From assembly GCA_033239125.1 (NCBI GenBank), contig BSWB01000001.1, positions 114,198,916 to 114,262,915 of the forward strand: a stretch of DNA of 64,000 nt. The letters run 5' to 3'. The position numbers and the translations under genes were made by a program. Under the pieces are notes generated by a model. It saw nothing but the letters and a program-made list of their open reading frames with translations. It searched no databases and was not told the DNA's origin. The stretch is from Fagopyrum homotropicum. Lineage: Eukaryota > Streptophyta > Magnoliopsida > Caryophyllales > Polygonaceae. Below are positions 61,941-64,000 of this stretch, one piece after another; within the stretch, counting starts at the first letter, position 1, and each line of letters opens with the position of its first letter.

Positions 61941-63233
61941 ATGGCCACATTTGATCCAGCCTAGATAGCAAGACAAAGTTCTAGGGCGGACCATTATGAA
62001 TACTTGGAAGAGAAATACTCCTTCTATTGGTTTGACAATGAAAGGGAAAGAGAAGAGGCCATTAAGGAGGAAATTGCAATGTGGGATGAGCTGAATGTCC
62101 CTAGAAAGATTTATGAGCAACCTCTTGAAGATTCACTTGAATCAAAATGGGAGAAGATGATGAAGAAGTTGGAGGAGCTCTAGGAAAATACCCTATCCTA
62201 TGCTAAGCCGAAAGAGGAGCATGAGGAAGTACTTCAAGTTCCACCAATCGAACCGGAAATTTCTCTTGAAACTTTTGAGGAAGAGGAAGAAGTGGAAGAT
62301 CTCGATCCAACTGCTGAAACATCGGCCAAGATTGAAGTAAGATCGGCCGAGGTGGATGAGAATTCAGCTGAGTTGGGAAAGATTTCGTGTGTGGATAATC
62401 ACCCTAACATGAATCTTATCCCAAGTTTTGAAGAACATTATAAGGTACCTTCTCTTACTCCCTTTGAAATTCCCTTTAAAGTTCTAGATTTTTTCAGGGA
62501 TGCACCGAAGAGTTGGAGGTCTCTTCCGAAAGAACCTCCTAATATCAAGATGAAACCTCCCTTGAATTTGTTGAAAGTAAATGATCCTTGGACTGAAAGG
62601 AGTGGAGTTAATAAGCGCTTCACCGCTAAGGCAACGAATTGTTATTTGTTCAAGTATGGGGTCACTCACGTGACAAAGACCTTGTACTATCCCCAAGCGG
62701 GAGATGGGGGAGCTAAGTGGATTCTCGAGAAGCTGATTTCCCGATCCAGGAAAGGATGGGATGTAAAACTGAGTTATGTCTCAAGGAAGACCGGTCGGAT
62801 TCCGGTGAGAACCAAACCGTACAAGCTTGTATGTGGGAGATCTTACCATTTGCCGGTGAATTTAGGAACCGGAACCTTTTTGGAAGAGTCTTATGATGGA
62901 TGTGATGAGCACTCCAAGGTGTTCGAGGTACATTCAGTAATTCCATGGAGAACGGTCCAGCTAGCGACCTTAAACCAAGCGCTTCTTGGGAGGCAACCCA
63001 AGGTATCGCTTTCTTTTCCCTTTTCTAGCTTAGTTTTAGATAGTTTGCTTTGCTTTGTTTTTGGCATCCTCTGGACAGGAACCAAATGCTTTCTAAGGAA
63101 GGATTATAACTCAGGAGCTACACTGGAAGGACAAAAGTTCAAGAAATTGAGAAGACGGAGTTTGACTGAGAAACATCTCGGGTGCAGTCAGAGGACCTCG
63201 ACCAAGATGTTCTTGGCCAACCAAGGTGTCTAG
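61941..63233 (+). pseudogene. D3-specific acidic ORF fused to integrase remnant
   Basis: ATG 61941 (MATFDPA) opens a frame with only two TAG stops (61962-61964 and 62181-62183), each one C-to-T from CAG. The first ~200 codons encode an acidic protein unlike gag (YLEEKYSFYWFDNEREREEAIKEE, MWDELNVPRKIYEQPLED, WEKMMKKLEEL, EPEISLETFEEEEEVEDLDP). Then comes a link (PKSWRSLPKEPPNIKMKPPLN), and from about 62610 a decayed integrase C-terminal part (KYGVTHVTKTLYYPQ, ISRSRKGWDVKL, YKLVCGRSYHLPV). The frame happens to stay open across the post-pol hairpin to TAG 63231-63233. I recognise only the integrase part. Confidence 0.65.
62985..63002 (+). other. Conserved post-pol hairpin, D3
   Basis: CTTGGG, AGGCAA, CCCAAG, preceded by GACCTTAAACCAAGCGCTT, as in D2. 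Confidence 0.65.
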
Positions 63234-64000
63234 GTCTGACACCACCACCAACGGATCAGGACTACAGCTTGCATGGATTTTCTTTATTATTTATTTTTGC
63301 AGCTCAGCATGTCCGGTGAGTTCTCTTGTTAATAGACTTATTTTGACCCATTGGGATAATTTGTCCCAAGTATGGGGTATTTATGTGTATTATTCGACAT
63401 TATGTATGCTTGTATTACTCGGTTTGGATATTTATGATTTTCTTTATGCTCTATGTGCTTATCTGAGATTACATGCATGCATATAGTTTATTTGTTTGAG
63501 AAAAACGTCAAAAATTGGTTAAGAAAAAAAATTTTATGACCTCGACCGGGATGATTCTGGCCAAACGAGGTCAAGTACCTCGGATTACTTAGAACACCTC
63601 GACCGAGGCGGTTTAACTGAGAGATTTTTTCAAAACGTTTTGTGCTTCTTTTCTGGATATGACCTCAGTGATGATTTTGTTTGCAGATTGGTTTTTGAAA
63701 TCTTTATATGTTTGAAAGGTTTTATGATATGTTTAAGTTATTAAATGCTTTGTTTGAAATTTTGGCATGCTTAATACTTTATTTTTATCCAAATTATGTT
63801 GAATTTGAAGGTTGAGACCACATGATGAGTTCTTTCACTTTCTTCCTGGGATGACTAAGGCAATTCATTCTCTTCTCTTCTTCTTCTTGATCATGCTTAG
63901 CCCCTCATTTATATATTTGCCTTCCTTTACCTATCCGGGAATTTGGAAGCAAGCAAGTGAAAAGCAAGTGAAAGTCAAGTTGAGATGTTGGCTGGAAGAT
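63234..64000 (+). other. 3' noncoding region of D3
   Basis: Tract-like AAGTATGGGG at 63368-63377, family motif copies at 63540-63612 (CACCTCGACCGAGGCGG), and the block at 63785-63915 that also occurs in A and B. No gene. The LTR lies beyond the window. Confidence 0.75.

Larger units (their letters stand above)
59937..64000 (+). mobile_element. Non-autonomous Athila family D element (D3), 5' part
   Basis: 5' LTR, two primer-site copies, a non-gag ORF fused to integrase remnants, post-pol hairpin, 3' noncoding region. No protease or RT. It continues past the window. The preceding CTTGC would be the duplication. Confidence 0.88.

Overview
The window is a stretch of plant (probably eudicot) nuclear heterochromatin made almost entirely of nested LTR retrotransposons. 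I see no convincing host gene apart from two convergent gene fragments near 27.5-28.9 kb, and no rRNA, tRNA or CRISPR. The plant assignment rests on three things: Athila-type elements with a TGGCGCCGTTGCCGGG primer site (conventionally tRNA-Asp), a Tat-lineage Ty3/gypsy element with two RNase H domains, and chromovirus-like gypsy elements with an initiator-Met primer site. I use my own labels: A and B (one Athila family), C, D and H (other Athila families), E (Tat), F and G (chromovirus-like).

Layout. 1-4634 is the 3' end of Athila A, inserted into the reverse transcriptase of chromovirus-like F, whose remaining half (minus strand) runs to 9120. 9121-9687 is unexplained. 9688-22921 is Athila B: LTR, gag, protease, RT, RNase H, integrase, a second ORF, then its 3' LTR. 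That LTR is cut at 22921 by Athila C, which is truncated after its protease near 27.44 kb. 27.5-28.9 kb holds the two gene fragments. From 28892 to 56994 lies one chromovirus-like LTR (G), broken into four pieces by a solo D LTR (29092-30847, duplication CCCTT), Tat element E (31143-49198) and defective Athila D2 (49749-56159). E itself carries a solo A/B-family LTR in its integrase (41811-43580, duplication TGGAG). After G's primer site the LTR end plus leader is tandemly duplicated (57134-58312). A compound microsatellite, an inverted LTR of Athila family H (58445-59936) and a non-autonomous D element (D3, 59937 to the end) follow.

State of the genes. Most ORFs are broken. E carries several in-frame stops that are single C-to-T changes from sense codons (usual for methylated DNA). 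B carries single-base homopolymer indels and no stop. B's two LTRs differ at about 24 sites over the shared ~1.68 kb and E's at about 40 over 3.69 kb (counted by eye), so both insertions are fairly young.

Most unusual signals. (1) E contains five versions of one structured module: a constant outer stem CTACG/CGTAG with an inner stem whose sequence changes but stays paired. (2) Each Athila family has its own self-complementary motif at the same place in the LTR leader, although the sequence differs between families. Further copies sit upstream of the LTR TATA box, in the protease-RT linker, and around an apparent internal promoter of the second ORF in B. (3) A second, sequence-variable self-complementary site lies directly after the primer site in B, C, D2 and D3.
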